Part shown: one piece after another, positions 32,495 through 32,987 of the stretch
How the letters are laid out: each line of letters begins with the position of its first letter
Numbering within the stretch: the first letter of the stretch is position 1
Assembly (NCBI RefSeq): GCF_005503145.1
Contig: NZ_SCNV01000077.1
Span: forward strand, 1 to 32,987
DNA: 32,987 nucleotides
Reading direction: 5' to 3'
DNA from: Burkholderia sp. 4M9327F10
GTDB lineage: Bacteria; Pseudomonadota; Gammaproteobacteria; Burkholderiales; Burkholderiaceae
The notes under the pieces: generated by a model
The model's input: the letters and a program-made list of their open reading frames with translations, nothing else
Database searches by the model: none
What the model was told of the DNA's origin: nothing
Translations under genes and position numbers: made by a program

Positions 32495-32869
32495 ATGAAA
32501 GCACTGAATCAGAAATGGTTAGCGAGCGTCGCCGCAGCCGCTGCTATTGCGTTAGTTCCCGCGGCGGCATTTGCTCACGGCAAGCTCGAGAGCGCCGAGC
32601 CGGCGGCTGGCAGCACGGTCGATGCGGCACCTGACGCGTTACGGCTCACGTTCAACGAAGACCTGGAGTCCACTTTCAGCACGATCAAGGTGACCGACGC
32701 AAGTGGCGCACCGGTCGGTAAGGAAAAAGCGAAGGTCGATCCGTCGAATCGGCGTGTTCTGACGCTTGCCGTTCCGAAGCTGTCGTCCGGTTCCTATTCG
32801 GTGCAATGGGCCGTCATGACACAGGATGCCCATAAGACCAAAGGCACATACGCCTTCAAGGTGAAGTGA
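32495..32869 (+). CDS. copC: CopC periplasmic copper-binding protein
   Basis: The 124-residue precursor has a signal peptide ending AAAFAHG, so mature protein begins with His, the first Cu(II) ligand of CopC. The body matches the family (KLESAEPAAGSTVDAAPDALRLTFNEDLE, IKVTDASGAPV, LSSGSYSVQWAVMTQDAHKTKGTYAFKV) and keeps the second His in DAHKTKG. Its stop overlaps the copD start. CopC passes copper to CopD or the oxidase. Confidence 0.92.
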   Translation: MKALNQKWLASVAAAAAIALVPAAAFAHGKLESAEPAAGSTVDAAPDALRLTFNEDLESTFSTIKVTDASGAPVGKEKAKVDPSNRRVLTLAVPKLSSGSYSVQWAVMTQDAHKTKGTYAFKVK

Positions 32870-32987
32870 TGAATGACGGTTTCCTCGGCGTTTTGCGGCT
32901 CGCATCCGTTGCGCTGCACAACCTCGGCTTTGCGGTACTCGTCGGTGCACTGCTGAGCGAACGGTGGCTGGCCCGTTCGCCGTCCGC
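32869..32987 (+). CDS. copD: CopD inner-membrane copper protein (5' part only)
   Basis: The frame starts at ATG 32869, overlapping the copC stop, and reads MNDGFLGVLRLASVALHNLGFAVLVGALLSERWLAR to the window end. A first membrane helix with an internal His is typical of CopD. The order copC-copD with overlap is standard. The gene is cut by the window, not truncated in nature as far as can be seen. Confidence 0.75.
   Translation, partial: MNDGFLGVLRLASVALHNLGFAVLVGALLSERWLARSPS

Noticed and set aside
1..32987. CRISPR arrays, tRNA or rRNA genes
   Set aside because: The only regular direct repeats are the iterons, which lack CRISPR spacer uniformity and have no cas genes nearby. No cloverleaf or rRNA segment was recognised.

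Overview
The window looks like part of a large plasmid or chromid from a Burkholderia-type betaproteobacterium (Burkholderia, Paraburkholderia, Caballeronia or a relative). The evidence is its high GC content, a porin of the Burkholderiales type with a C-terminal Phe, RPA-family RepA, and a copper locus of the CopF/CopSR/CopABCD style. No rRNA, tRNA or CRISPR array was seen. The organism assignment is inference from gene types, not from a search.

Layout. (1) 1-600 is an iteron origin: a 40-base perfect hairpin, an AT-rich repeat tract, ten direct iterons with the consensus GGTGGTGCGATAGACGCG, and a consensus DnaA box. (2) 650-3315 holds three accessory genes: a tail-anchored protein, an HNH nuclease and a PIN-like protein. 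(3) 3426-7670 on the minus strand is replicon module 1, read from its promoter as unknown gene, parA1, parB1, korA-like gene, repA1. The promoter carries a TTGACNGTCAA operator on its -35 box. (4) 8039-12728 is a second replication/partition module, again on the minus strand: parA2, parB2, a regulated leader, rep2. Two copies of the palindrome TTTCGCATGCGAAA (candidate parS) bracket it. The parB2-rep2 gap appears to hold an antisense RNA with two hairpins sharing the same 7-base loop, a six-residue leader peptide with a perfect Shine-Dalgarno site, and an operator-like palindrome. (5) 12732-14639 is a tyrosine recombinase. (6) 14778 to about 20611 is a Tn7-like transposition module (tnsA-tnsB-tnsC-tniQ, translationally coupled), followed by a decayed second tnsB that stops exactly at a 28-base perfect palindrome. 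(7) 21135-23384 carries a porin and a LysR regulator. (8) 23624-32987 is a copper-resistance region: a CueR-type promoter and P1B ATPase, the CopRS two-component system, and a long operon for a TolC-type outer-membrane channel, multicopper oxidase, CusF-like chaperone, CopC and CopD (cut by the window end).

How the parts fit. Two complete par/rep sets side by side suggest a fused or multireplicon plasmid. The Tn7-like module sits between the replication backbone and the copper genes. In Tn7 the cargo lies beyond the last tns gene, so the copper genes may be cargo, but no matching far end is visible. The most unusual element is the rep2 leader, whose order (parA, parB, antisense RNA on the opposite strand, rep) resembles alphaproteobacterial repABC replicons.
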